From Muribaculaceae bacterium (lineage in GTDB: Bacteria > Bacteroidota > Bacteroidia > Bacteroidales > Muribaculaceae): a DNA stretch of 64,000 bases. This document shows, piece by piece, positions 27,646 through 36,000 of the stretch. A program made the position numbers and the translations under genes. Positions within the stretch are counted from its first letter, which is position 1. Each line of letters begins with the position of its first letter. The stretch covers positions 1,614,802 through 1,678,801 of the forward strand of contig JAMPHP010000001.1 in the NCBI GenBank assembly GCA_023663365.1, written 5' to 3'. The notes under the pieces are model-generated. The model was not told the origin of the DNA, ran no database searches, and saw nothing but the letters and a program-made list of their open reading frames with translations.

Positions 27646-28334
27646 CGTTTTCGGCGGGTGGGGGATGGTGGGCCATTTTGCCTTTTCCATTTCTGCTTTT
27701 CTCCGGTCTGCCTTTCCTGGGTTTGGAAACCCCACTGTAGGGTGGCGGGGGATTCGGAGATCCCCCGCGGCGGGGAGATCCGCCACGGCGTAAGTGCGGT
27801 GAGGGTGCGGTAGTCGGCGAGTGATATTTGGGGCTCGAACTTTGAGGGGAGGTCGGGGATGCGGCGGTTGTCGGGGGTGTGGTAGATGAGGACTGTGCCC
27901 GGGTAGTCGTTGATGAGGATGGGGTTGATGACGCGGTTGATGATGCGCGCATAGGCGGGATGGAGTCCGTGGACGAGGCATATCTGGAAGGTGGTGCCGC
28001 GTATGCGGTCGACTATCGCATGGCTCGCAGTGCTGATTGGCGGTCGGAAGAGTCGCAGGCCGAGGGCTTTGGCTATGGGGCGGCGCTCGGCGATGATGCA
28101 GGTGTCGAGGTCGGGGTTGAGGTGCTGGAGCCAGCTGATGTATGAGAGCAGCACGGCTGTGCTGTCGTGGCCGGGCGGGTCGATGATATGTGCACGGACT
28201 ACGCCTGTGCGCCTGCGCTGTCGCTCCATGGTGAATATGGCACTCCGCTCGCTCCAACGCAGTGGCGCCCCGTGCCATCGGCGGAACGGGGCGGTGATGT
28301 CGGCTCGGCGATATGTGCGGGCGTGTGGCTGCAT
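27630..28334 (-). CDS. Conserved-looking protein of unknown function with repeat-derived C-terminus
   Basis: 234 residues from ATG 28334, chosen because a TATCTTTG box lies 7 bases upstream; a longer frame exists but starts in repetitive DNA. The body (to about residue 175) is Arg/His/Leu-rich with VRAHIIDPPGHDSTAVLLSY, LDTCIIAERRPIAKALGLRL and FQICLVHGLHPAY, which read as a compact alpha/beta domain. No family is recognised. From about residue 176 (TALTPW onward) the frame runs through a palindromic repeat and low-complexity DNA, so the native C-terminus is probably lost or extended. The gene stands alone. Confidence 0.6.
   Translation of the reverse strand: MQPHARTYRRADITAPFRRWHGAPLRWSERSAIFTMERQRRRTGVVRAHIIDPPGHDSTAVLLSYISWLQHLNPDLDTCIIAERRPIAKALGLRLFRPPISTASHAIVDRIRGTTFQICLVHGLHPAYARIINRVINPILINDYPGTVLIYHTPDNRRIPDLPSKFEPQISLADYRTLTALTPWRISPPRGISESPATLQWGFQTQERQTGEKQKWKRQNGPPSPTRRKRTHIS
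27718..27810 (-). repeat. Palindromic dispersed repeat, copy 1
   Basis: Tandem hairpins: GGTTTGGAAACC, then GCGGGGGAT-TCGGAG-ATCCCCCGC (27745-27768, perfect 9-bp stem), then GGCGG-GGAGAT-CCGCC. The central 28 bases are identical to 29282-29309. Copy 1 has one extra 18-base hairpin unit. It lies inside the 3' end of the minus-strand gene. Confidence 0.8.
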
Positions 28335-28341
28335 TTGCCCG

Positions 28342-28349
28342 CAAAGATA
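28342..28349 (-). promoter_or_regulatory. -7 promoter box (TATCTTTG)
   Basis: Minus-strand TATCTTTG followed by CGGGCAA and the ATG at 28334; it fixes the start of that gene. Confidence 0.5.
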
Positions 28350-28385
28350 GTGGCTCGGCAGGGGGATTGTGCGAGTTTTTCCCTT

Positions 28386-28438
28386 TTTAAGGACTTTAGG
28401 GGCTTTAAGGTCGGTAGGGACTTTAAGGTCTTTAAGGG
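28386..28438 (+). repeat. CTTTAAGG-type short tandem repeat
   Basis: Imperfect iterations of GGACTTTAAGG / GGCTTTAAGG spaced by 8-19 bases, low-complexity and non-coding. Confidence 0.55.
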
Positions 28439-28442
28439 CACA

Positions 28443-28476
28443 AGCCTTGGGAGCTCGAGGAGCGTACACCCAAGGT
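28443..28476 (+). repeat. Short hairpin repeat, left copy
   Basis: AGCCTTGGG, then AGCTCGAGGAGCGTACAC, then CCAAGGT; CCTTGGG and CCCAAGG form a perfect 7-bp stem. A diverged copy in the same orientation is at 29216-29251, so the two flank the zinc-ribbon gene. Confidence 0.65.
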
Positions 28477-28698
28477 TTGCTTTAATAATTTAATATACAG
28501 ACCTCCGGCAGGAGGTCGCAAGACGTCCCGTGTAGGCGACTCCCACCCCCGGCCAATGACATTAACGACAATTACGAATATGTAGTGTAATCGGGTTTCC
28601 ATGGACAAAAGTTAATAAATTTTTCGCTGAAATCAGCCATGGTTAAGCTGTTGTCAACATATTCGGGGAGAGGATTGTTATAACGGAAAAACTAAATT

Positions 28699-29175
28699 AT
28701 GAAAGAAGGAAAAGAAGTGAAGGAAGAACTTCAAAAAATTACCCTCGCAATGGTGGGTGTATCTCAACGTCTGCATGGATATAAATGTCCTATTTGTGGG
28801 GCTGCTTCATGGCTGATAGACCCGGTGGTGCGTTTTCAAATGCACTACGACTTCGATGAGAAAAACGAAATAAATACCCAACATTGCGGAGCAGTACCTG
28901 TAGTTGCAGCAAATTGCAGAGGGTGTGGATATTCAATTCAGTTCAATGTGCAAATGGCTCTGAACTTCATCCCGGATGGAACAGGCGCGAAAATTTCAGA
29001 GCGGGAAGTTCGAGCAAAAAACTATAAGGCTATCTATCCCTCCGAAGCCGAAATCGCACGCTTGAAAAAACAAGCGAGCGACTTGGAGGCAGAAATCAAG
29101 CATAGCGATGAAGTAATCGCTCGCTTGGAAAAAGAGGTAGCCGAAAAGGAAGCAAAGAACAAGGCAAAGAATTAG
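28699..29175 (+). CDS. Zinc-ribbon protein with C-terminal coiled coil, unknown function
   Basis: 158 residues. Paired cysteines C30/C33 (YKCPICG) and C73/C76 (NCRGCGYSI), with C63 between, form a zinc-ribbon-like site. A charged coiled coil fills residues 113-158 (SEAEIARLKKQASDLEAEIK, rich in Lys and Glu). No signal peptide. Codon use is more AT-rich than in neighbouring housekeeping genes. It sits alone between short repeats shared at both sides. Protein or nucleic-acid binding is inferred from the fold only; no family is recognised. Confidence 0.7.
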   Translation: MKEGKEVKEELQKITLAMVGVSQRLHGYKCPICGAASWLIDPVVRFQMHYDFDEKNEINTQHCGAVPVVAANCRGCGYSIQFNVQMALNFIPDGTGAKISEREVRAKNYKAIYPSEAEIARLKKQASDLEAEIKHSDEVIARLEKEVAEKEAKNKAKN

Positions 29176-29215
29176 AGCACATCGCACCTTTAGCATCGCG
29201 GGTTTTCAAGACCGT

Positions 29216-29251
29216 AGCCTTGGGGGAGCTCGAAGAGCGGACACTCAAGGT
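29216..29251 (+). repeat. Short hairpin repeat, right copy
   Basis: About 31 of 36 positions match 28443-28476, with a 2-base insertion. It directly precedes copy 2 of the palindromic repeat. Confidence 0.65.
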
Positions 29252-29256
29252 ATACA

Positions 29257-29328
29257 GGGTTCGGAGACCTGCTATAGGGTTGCGGGGGATTCGGAGATCC
29301 CCCGCGGCGTAAGGGTGGCGAGGGTGCG
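29257..29328 (-). repeat. Palindromic dispersed repeat, copy 2
   Basis: GGTTCGGAGACC, then GCGGGGGAT-TCGGAG-ATCCCCCGC (29282-29305), then a tail ending GAGGGTGCG as in copy 1. It lacks the extra 18-base hairpin unit of copy 1. Confidence 0.8.
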
Positions 29329-29372
29329 ATTATTTCCGGATGCGTTGGCGTTTTTGGATGCGTAGACATCAG

Positions 29373-29394
29373 CGGTCGCCATAGATGGCGACCG
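29373..29394. terminator. Hairpin between convergent genes
   Basis: A perfect 9-bp stem CGGTCGCCA-TAGA-TGGCGACCG, extended by outer ATCAGC/GCTGAT pairing with a bulge. It lies between the 3' ends of the zinc-ribbon gene and ligA and may end transcription from both sides, although no T-run follows; it could also be another repeat copy. Confidence 0.45.
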
Positions 29395-29439
29395 TACAAG
29401 GTGCTGATTATGCGTGCTTTTCCCTTTCTTGGAGATTTT

Positions 29440-31449
29440 TTAGTTTTCGCCTATCATTGCGAGGAATTGGTTTTCGTCGATGACGGGTACGCCGAGCTTT
29501 TGCACTTTCTCGAGTTTGGCGGGGCCCATGTTGTCGCCGGCGAGGATGAAGTCGGTTTTCTTGGATATTGAGCCGGAGTTTTTTCCGCCGTGGCGCTCGA
29601 TGAGCGCTTTGTATTCATCGCGGCTGTGGCGGGTAAATACTCCGCTGATTACTATCGATTTTCCTGCCAGGGTGTCGGATAGCGGGGCGGCCTCCTCGCC
29701 TTGCTCCATCTGCATCTGCAGGCCTGCTGCGGCCAGGCGCTCCACCATGATGCGGTTCTGCCCGTCGGCAAAGAAATCGGCAATGGTGCGGGCTATGCGC
29801 GGGCCTACGTCTTCGATGGCCTCGAGCTCGGGCACCGACATGGCCATAAGCCTCTCGAGCGAGCCTGCGGCTTTTGCAACTTTCTTTGCGGTGGTTTCTC
29901 CAACATAAGGAATGGAGAGTGCGAATACGACACGCCCGAAGGGCACGGCCTTTGATGCTTCGATGCCGTCGATTACGCGCCTTGCGCTTTTCTCGGCGAA
30001 GCCTTCGATGGTCATCAACTGCTCCACGGTGAGGTCGTAGAGGTCGGCGACATTGCGGACAAATCCGTGCGCGAACAGAGCCGCGGCGGTCTCCTCGCCA
30101 ATGCCGTCGATATTCATCATGCGCCTGCCCACGAAGTGCTCAATGCGCCCCACAATCTGCGGCACGCAACCTTCCTTGTTGGGGCACACCCATGCAGCCT
30201 CGCCTTCGACGCGCACAAGCGGGGTGCCGCAGGCGGGGCACCGGCTCACAAAGACCACGGGAGCCGCATCGGGGCGGCGGGCATCGGTGTCGACACCGGT
30301 GATTTTTGGGATAATCTCGCCGCCCTTCTCCACATAGAGCATGTCGCCTTCGTGGATGTCGAGAGCGCGCATGATGTCGTCGTTGTGCAGCGACGCTCTT
30401 TTCACGATAGTGCCCGATAGGAGGACCGGCTCGAGGTTTGCCACCGGGGTGATGATGCCCATACGGCCTACGTCGAAGGATACGAAGCGCAGGCGTGTGA
30501 GGGCACGCTCTGCCGCGAATTTATAGGCTACGGCCCATCGTGGTGATTTGGCGGTGAAGCCGAGGTTGAGCTGTCGGCGCAGCGAGTCGACCTTGAACAC
30601 GAGCCCGTCGGTGGCTACGGGCAGCTCCTTGCGGGCGCTGTCCCAGTGCGAGATGTAGCGGTCAACTTCGGCTATGGAGTGCAGGCGAGTCATGGCGTCG
30701 CTCACTTTGAAGCCCCACGAGCGTGCTGCCATCATATTGTCGAAGTGATTGTCGAAAGGCAGGTTTTCGCCTAATAAATAATAAAGGTAGGCATCGAGGC
30801 CGCGGTGCGCCACCTCGGCGGGCTTGAGGAGCTTGAGCGTGCCAGCGGCAGCATTTCGCGGGTTGGCAAAGGGTGCTTCGCCCGCAGCCTCGCGCTCGGC
30901 GTTGAGCTTGTGGAAAGCCGCCCACGGGAGCACGATCTCGCCGCGTATTTCAAAGAAGTCGGGCCATCCGTGCCCTTGCAGCTGCAGGGGTATGCTACGG
31001 ATAGTGCGGACGTTTTCGGTGACAACGTCGCCTTTCTCGCCATCGCCGCGTGTCACGGCCCGCACGAGTCGGCCGTGCTCGTAGATGAGGGAAATGCCCG
31101 TGCCGTCGAACTTCATCTCACCCACGAGAGTGACATCGGATGAGCCTATGCTATCTTCGACGCGGTGCACCCAGGCATCGACCTCGTCGATGGAGTAGGT
31201 GTTGGCGAGCGAGAGCATGGGGTAGATGTGAGGAACCTGGTCGAAGCCGGCGGTGATGTCGGATCCGACACGGCGGGTGGGCGAGTTGGGGTCGTTGAGC
31301 TCGGGATGCTTGGCCTCGAGCGCCTCCAGCTCCTTGAGAAGGAAGTCGAAATCCCGGTCGCTGATTTCGGGCTCGTTCTTCACGTAGTAATTATAGTTGT
31401 GCTTGTGGAGCTCCTCGCGGAGGCTCAGAATGCGGTCAGTCTCGTTCAT
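29440..31449 (-). CDS. ligA: NAD-dependent DNA ligase LigA
   Basis: 669 residues, the usual length. It seals nicks using NAD+. Domain Ia and the adenylation domain carry the active-site lysine K113 (GEMKFDGTG); an OB fold follows, then a Cys4 zinc finger ([14 protein letters not shown]...VCPNKEGC, about 405-430), helix-hairpin-helix repeats (about 435-580) and a C-terminal BRCT domain (about 590-669). All parts look intact. Last gene of a five-gene operon, with ATGA overlap to ruvC. Confidence 0.97.
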   Translation of the reverse strand: MNETDRILSLREELHKHNYNYYVKNEPEISDRDFDFLLKELEALEAKHPELNDPNSPTRRVGSDITAGFDQVPHIYPMLSLANTYSIDEVDAWVHRVEDSIGSSDVTLVGEMKFDGTGISLIYEHGRLVRAVTRGDGEKGDVVTENVRTIRSIPLQLQGHGWPDFFEIRGEIVLPWAAFHKLNAEREAAGEAPFANPRNAAAGTLKLLKPAEVAHRGLDAYLYYLLGENLPFDNHFDNMMAARSWGFKVSDAMTRLHSIAEVDRYISHWDSARKELPVATDGLVFKVDSLRRQLNLGFTAKSPRWAVAYKFAAERALTRLRFVSFDVGRMGIITPVANLEPVLLSGTIVKRASLHNDDIMRALDIHEGDMLYVEKGGEIIPKITGVDTDARRPDAAPVVFVSRCPACGTPLVRVEGEAAWVCPNKEGCVPQIVGRIEHFVGRRMMNIDGIGEETAAALFAHGFVRNVADLYDLTVEQLMTIEGFAEKSARRVIDGIEASKAVPFGRVVFALSIPYVGETTAKKVAKAAGSLERLMAMSVPELEAIEDVGPRIARTIADFFADGQNRIMVERLAAAGLQMQMEQGEEAAPLSDTLAGKSIVISGVFTRHSRDEYKALIERHGGKNSGSISKKTDFILAGDNMGPAKLEKVQKLGVPVIDENQFLAMIGEN

Positions 31450-32021
31450 TTTACTCTACCGGGATTTTTAGCAATAAATTCTTTCCAGGACGACGGTCCT
31501 TTGGCAAAGTCGGGCTTGGCCGACTCGTAGTAGTGGCACAGGGCCGCCCCGAGGGCATCGGTAGCATCGAGCTTCGGGAGTATAGCCTCGGCGGGGATTG
31601 CGAGGATGCGCTTGAGCATCTCGCACACCTGCTCCTTGGATGCGGCGCCATTGCCGGTGATGGCCTGTTTGATTTTTCGCGGTTCGTACTCGGTGATGGG
31701 TACTTGCCTCGACAGAGCGGCCGCCATAGCCACACCCTGCGCACGCCCGAGCTTGAGCATCGATTGCACATTCTTGCCGAAGAATGGCGCTTCGATGGCC
31801 ATCTCGTCGGGGCAGTATTGCTCCACGAGCATTGCCACACGCTCGTAGATGCGGCCCAGGCGCATGTAGTGGTCGCCGACTTTCGACAGCTCTATCACAC
31901 CCATGGCAATCATGGCGGGTTTGCGGGCGAAGATGCCGAGTATGCCGTAGCCCATCACATTGGTGCCGGGGTCGATGCCGATTATAATTCGGTCGGCCTG
32001 CTTCACTTTCTCTTCTATCAT
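31446..32021 (-). CDS. ruvC: Holliday junction resolvase RuvC
   Basis: 191 residues from ATG 32021. A longer frame adds 21 residues, but this ATG overlaps the DUF4286 stop (ATGA) and gives the family length. Catalytic acids are D17 ([13 protein letters not shown]), the Glu in AIEAPFF, and the two Asp in [15 protein letters not shown]. It cleaves Holliday junctions symmetrically as a dimer. No ruvA or ruvB is nearby. Overlaps both operon neighbours by 4 bases. Confidence 0.95.
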   Translation of the reverse strand: MIEEKVKQADRIIIGIDPGTNVMGYGILGIFARKPAMIAMGVIELSKVGDHYMRLGRIYERVAMLVEQYCPDEMAIEAPFFGKNVQSMLKLGRAQGVAMAAALSRQVPITEYEPRKIKQAITGNGAASKEQVCEMLKRILAIPAEAILPKLDATDALGAALCHYYESAKPDFAKGPSSWKEFIAKNPGRVK

Positions 32022-32353
32022 TTTGCAGAGGAGTCGTGGATCACATCGAGTGTGGACTCGAACATAGCCACCCCCATGCCCCAACGGGAGCCCATGAGGC
32101 GATAAATCTCGGGCAGGATGTCGGTGCGGAATTCTTCGACGGCAGCGTCGGAAGGCGCACGCATCTGGAGAGCAAAGGTGCGTGTGTTGGCATCGGTGAG
32201 AGCGTTTCGCTCCTGCGGCACTCTCAGCTCCGAGAGGAGGCAGGAGTGCATGCCCGAGCTTTCGGCAAGTGATACGTACACATCGCGGATAAAATCGATG
32301 AAAGGCAGCACGATGCTGTCGTCGACACTAAAGGTGGTATTAAGTAATATCAT
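32018..32353 (-). CDS. DUF4286 family protein
   Basis: 111 residues, cytoplasmic, a small alpha/beta protein of the DUF4286 type (N-terminal [14 protein letters not shown]-terminal [15 protein letters not shown]). Function is unknown. Overlaps the glycosyltransferase gene by 4 bases and ruvC by 4 bases. Confidence 0.8.
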   Translation of the reverse strand: MILLNTTFSVDDSIVLPFIDFIRDVYVSLAESSGMHSCLLSELRVPQERNALTDANTRTFALQMRAPSDAAVEEFRTDILPEIYRLMGSRWGMGVAMFESTLDVIHDSSAK

Positions 32354-33096
32354 TTATTCTTGTCATTGCGACGCTTCCACCATCGGCCGATGAAGCCAAT
32401 GTGGCGGAAGACAGTTGGGAAAAAGCCGTAGTAGTACGACATGATGGAGAAACGCTCGCGCAGCGACGGGAGTTTGTTTGCCGTGGTGATACCCTCGCTG
32501 AGGTAGTCCACGAGGTAGTCGGCCTGTGCAAGCACGTTGCGGCGCGAGTGCTGCAGGCATCGGATGCACCACTCATAGTCGGCCGAGTAGCGGTAGCGTG
32601 TGTTGTAGAAGCCGGCTATGCGGCGGAGCACCACGAATGCCTGGTGGCACACAACCATGCCGTGTGCGAAACTTGCCAGATTGAGCTCGGCCGGTGCCGA
32701 GAGGTGCCTTGGCCCGAGGGCTTTGCCATCGTTGTCGACGATGAGCGTCTGGCCGTAGACAATGCCCGGGGTGTCGGCTTTGACGATTGCCGCGGCGATT
32801 TTCTCCAGCGTGTCGGGCGCGTGAAATTTATCGCCGGCATTGAGGAATATGAGGTAGTCGCCTTTGGCGGCGGCTATGCCTTTGTTCATGGCATCGTATA
32901 GCCCCTTGTCGGGCTCGGATGTGACGTGGCGCCGACTGTCGGGACGGGCATTCACAATTGCCACAGTGGCATCTGTGGAGGCACCGTCGATGATGAGGTG
33001 CTCGTAGTCGGCAAACGATTGCTCGGCCACGCTTGCCAAAGTGCGTGCTATTGTCGCCGAGGCGTTGTAGCAAACGGTGATAATTGAAAAAAGCAT
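32350..33096 (-). CDS. Family 2 glycosyltransferase
   Basis: 248 residues with a GT-A fold: FSIITVCYNA at the N-terminus, IIDGASTDAT near 35-46, and a FLNAGD motif (about 85-90) as the DXD-like metal site. It probably transfers a sugar from a nucleotide donor to a cell-surface glycan. No other glycan genes are adjacent, so the acceptor is unknown. Its ATG shares one base with the stop of the upstream giant gene. Confidence 0.88.
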   Translation of the reverse strand: MLFSIITVCYNASATIARTLASVAEQSFADYEHLIIDGASTDATVAIVNARPDSRRHVTSEPDKGLYDAMNKGIAAAKGDYLIFLNAGDKFHAPDTLEKIAAAIVKADTPGIVYGQTLIVDNDGKALGPRHLSAPAELNLASFAHGMVVCHQAFVVLRRIAGFYNTRYRYSADYEWCIRCLQHSRRNVLAQADYLVDYLSEGITTANKLPSLRERFSIMSYYYGFFPTVFRHIGFIGRWWKRRNDKNK

Positions 33097-36000
33097 TAGT
33101 GACAGTCGTTTACGAGCAGTTCGAGTTTATTTGCGAGGTTTGGCGACGACTCTTTCACACGCATTGTGGCGCCGAAGCGCTTGCCTGCGATTTTGTCGGA
33201 TAGGCAGTCGGCGAATCGGTCGACAGCCTTGGCGTCGGCGATTTCGTAGGCCACGGTGTGGTGGATGGGGGCGTCATGGAGCCGCCGTGGGGAGCTCATG
33301 AGGTGAGCCTGCTCAATGAGTGCCACCTTGTTGGCTCTTCGCCACAGGGTGTCGGCGCTGTCGGCGCCCACGCACACGAGGGCGTCGTCTTTGGCAGCAA
33401 TGGCGGCAAACATGATGCTGTGCTCGGAGTTGTACTCAATGGTAGTGTTCTCGCCCTTTTCGTAGATTTCAGCAAGAGGGATGCGGAGGGCCCGCTCATT
33501 GTCGTAGGCAAGGATGAGGAAGCCGTCGGCGAGCTCGTGGGGGATGGCCAGGGCGAGGCGGCAGCCGTCGAAGCCGGGCTCCATGTAGAGGTCCTTGCGA
33601 GAGAAAATCAGCGATTTCTCGCCGTTGAAGTACAGGTAGCCAAAAGGCTCCGCATACCCCGTCTCATAGCTGTGCAGCACATTGGGTCGCCATCGCGAGG
33701 TGGATATCAGAGACGAGCCCGGCTCGGGTGCGGCGAGCTCTTCGGCGGGCTGTGCGGTGCTCTCGGCAGGCTTGTCGGTTTCTGCCTGTGCGGCCACGGG
33801 CTCGTCGTCGGCTTCGGCCGCTTCGGGCTGTGAGATGGAAAGCAAGTGCATGCGCTCGGCGCGCAGCTCTGCACGCTCGCGCACGAAGTCGTCGATGGCT
33901 TGGCCGTGGTACTCTCTGGTCGATTGACCGCTCTGGCGCACGAACAGGCGGCCGTCGATGAATACGGGGTCGAGCGACTCCTTGATATCCAGGAGGATTA
34001 CGCCCTTCTCCGCTTCGTCGTCGACCGACACCGCGATTTTTCGCCCTACGCTCGCGCCGAAAGTCTCGTTGACAAGATTTTCGATGAACACGCAGAGGTT
34101 GTCGAGGTTTTTAATCTTGAAGCTGTAGCGGCCTATTGAGGCGTTTCGGCGCGCGAAGTACTTGAAGTCGTCGTGCATACCCACCTCGTAGCCGTCGTTG
34201 TTCACGCCGATGTAGAGGCGGCCACCGTCAGCGTTGAGCAAGCCTGCCACGCGGCTCATGATATGGAACTGCTGAGCTTCGGGATCCTCGCGCATCTCCT
34301 CGCCGGGAGCCGTGGCGGGGTATACGATTGAAGTCTTGAACTCGAGGTACTTCGATTCGGAGCCGTAGTACTTGCTTCGGCGGGTCTCGTTGTTGACGTT
34401 GAGCTTTTTCATAATCTCCTGCTTGATTTCGGAGGCTATGGTGGTGTCGGCGGCGCTCTCGGATACATTCAGCATGTTGTAGCTGAGTACCATGCGGGCG
34501 ATTGACCCTTCGAGCTCGTTGGCCGGCTCGGTGGCGTTGGCATAGAGCTCGGCATTGCGCTCCGACTTACCCAGCCACGACACCATGGCGAGGCGGTGGT
34601 ATATCATCTTCAGCAGCGGGTCGGAGCATGCTTCGGCCTGCAGAGCCTCGAGCTTGTCGGCATCGATGCGGCTGTTTGTGGCGTAGTATTGGTGGAGTGT
34701 GAGCAGGGAGGCGTGAGTGCCGAGCTTGTCGGCCAGCAGCTTGTCGCCAATCACGAGCGAGAGGATGCGACCGAAGCGGAGGTAGTCGTAAGCCTTTATG
34801 AGGTCGCTTTCGGCGATTGCCTTGAAGCGCAGGATGCCGATGAGCTCACGCACATCGTCGGGGCGGAGCATCTCGTCGAAGTCGCGGATGAGCTCTTCGG
34901 CGGGTTCTTCGGCGGGGGCATCGCTCTCGCCTATGCTCCTGAGGAGGTTGGCAAATGCTTCGGCCTTGTCGAATTTATCTTCGGGCCTGTCGGAGCGCTC
35001 GGTGATATAGGCCCTGATCTGCCCTTGCTTGCCTTTCTGTGAGAGGCGTATGTGCACGATGTCGCCGATGGTGAATGCTTCTTCGGGGTCTTTCTCGATG
35101 AAGAGGCCCACACCGGCGCGGGTTATGGCGCTATAGTCGCGCTCGTTGATGCCTGCAACGATGGCAATGTACTCGTCGTCGAAGTTGAAGGCATCTTCGA
35201 TGTAGCTGTCCACCTCGTCGCGAAGAGAAAATATGTAGGAGCCGTCGGGGCGAATGTCAAGCACGCGTGCCAGGAAGCCGAGCTGCGAGCCGTCGGGGGC
35301 TGTGAAGGCTGTCGCCGAGGGTTGCTTGAGGTTGTAGCCTACAATCTGGTCGCGCTTGAGGATGCCGGAGCCATCCTCGAAGTCGCTGTCGGCGATGTGG
35401 CAGTTGAATGTGGGGTTGTTGTCGAAGTAGTCGTCGATGCCGTCGATCACGATGTAGACGTCATCGCCCTTGTCGGCATGTCGGCGCTGCACGGGCTCGT
35501 CGAGCGCCCGGGTGTCGGCTTCGGTGCTCACGGCGTCGAAGAGGCTCGACTCGATGTCGTGCCACCATTGGTTGTGGTCGGCGAGCTTGCGCAGGCGTGG
35601 ACCCGACAGGCCTCGGATGCCGTTGAGGAATATCTGAGGTCTCAGCCACCCCATGAGGCCGTCGGGGATGACACGCTCGGTGATGTCGCGCCTGCGTGTG
35701 AGCGACAGCTGTATGCCGGCTTCCGACACGGTGATGTCGACCGAGCCGTTGGAGTAGCGGTGCGATGAGGTGAGGCGCGCCATGTAGTCGCCTGCTGGCA
35801 TCACGGTGGCCTGCGTCATCATCATCATGGGCTCTTTGAGCTGCCGGTAGCTCAGGCGCGTGTTGAGGTCGGCGCCCATGAGCGAGAGAAATGATTTGGA
35901 GAGGAGGGCTTCGTTGTTGAGCGGCCTCAGAAGCGCCACGTAGCGGAAGAAGAGCGACTCGGTGCGGTCGCGGTCGGGGTCGTCGTCATCGGCGAGGATG

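Larger units (their letters stand above)
28335..28698. other. Non-coding stretch holding a promoter and several short repeats
   Basis: 364 bases between divergent genes. It holds the minus-strand promoter at 28342-28349, a CTTTAAGG tandem tract, a 34-base repeat unit shared with 29216-29251, and the hairpin GACCTCC-GGCA-GGAGGTC (28500-28517). The last 100 bases are AT-rich and carry no gene or tRNA that I can support. Confidence 0.7.

Noticed and set aside
27554..28344. Overlapping minus-strand frames rich in Pro, His, Ser and Arg in the repeat zone
   Set aside because: They translate the palindromic repeats and the shadow of the real gene at 27630-28334.
28386..28438. Possible CRISPR-like array in the CTTTAAGG tract
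   Set aside because: Repeats are too short, spacers irregular and non-unique, and no cas genes are near; it is a simple tandem repeat.
27718..29328. Composite transposon bounded by the two palindromic repeats
   Set aside because: No transposase gene lies between, the copies share orientation, and they carry no terminal inverted repeats of an insertion sequence.
32022..32084. 21-residue N-terminal extension of RuvC
   Set aside because: It lies within the DUF4286 gene and precedes the family-typical start; ATG 32021 gives ATGA coupling.
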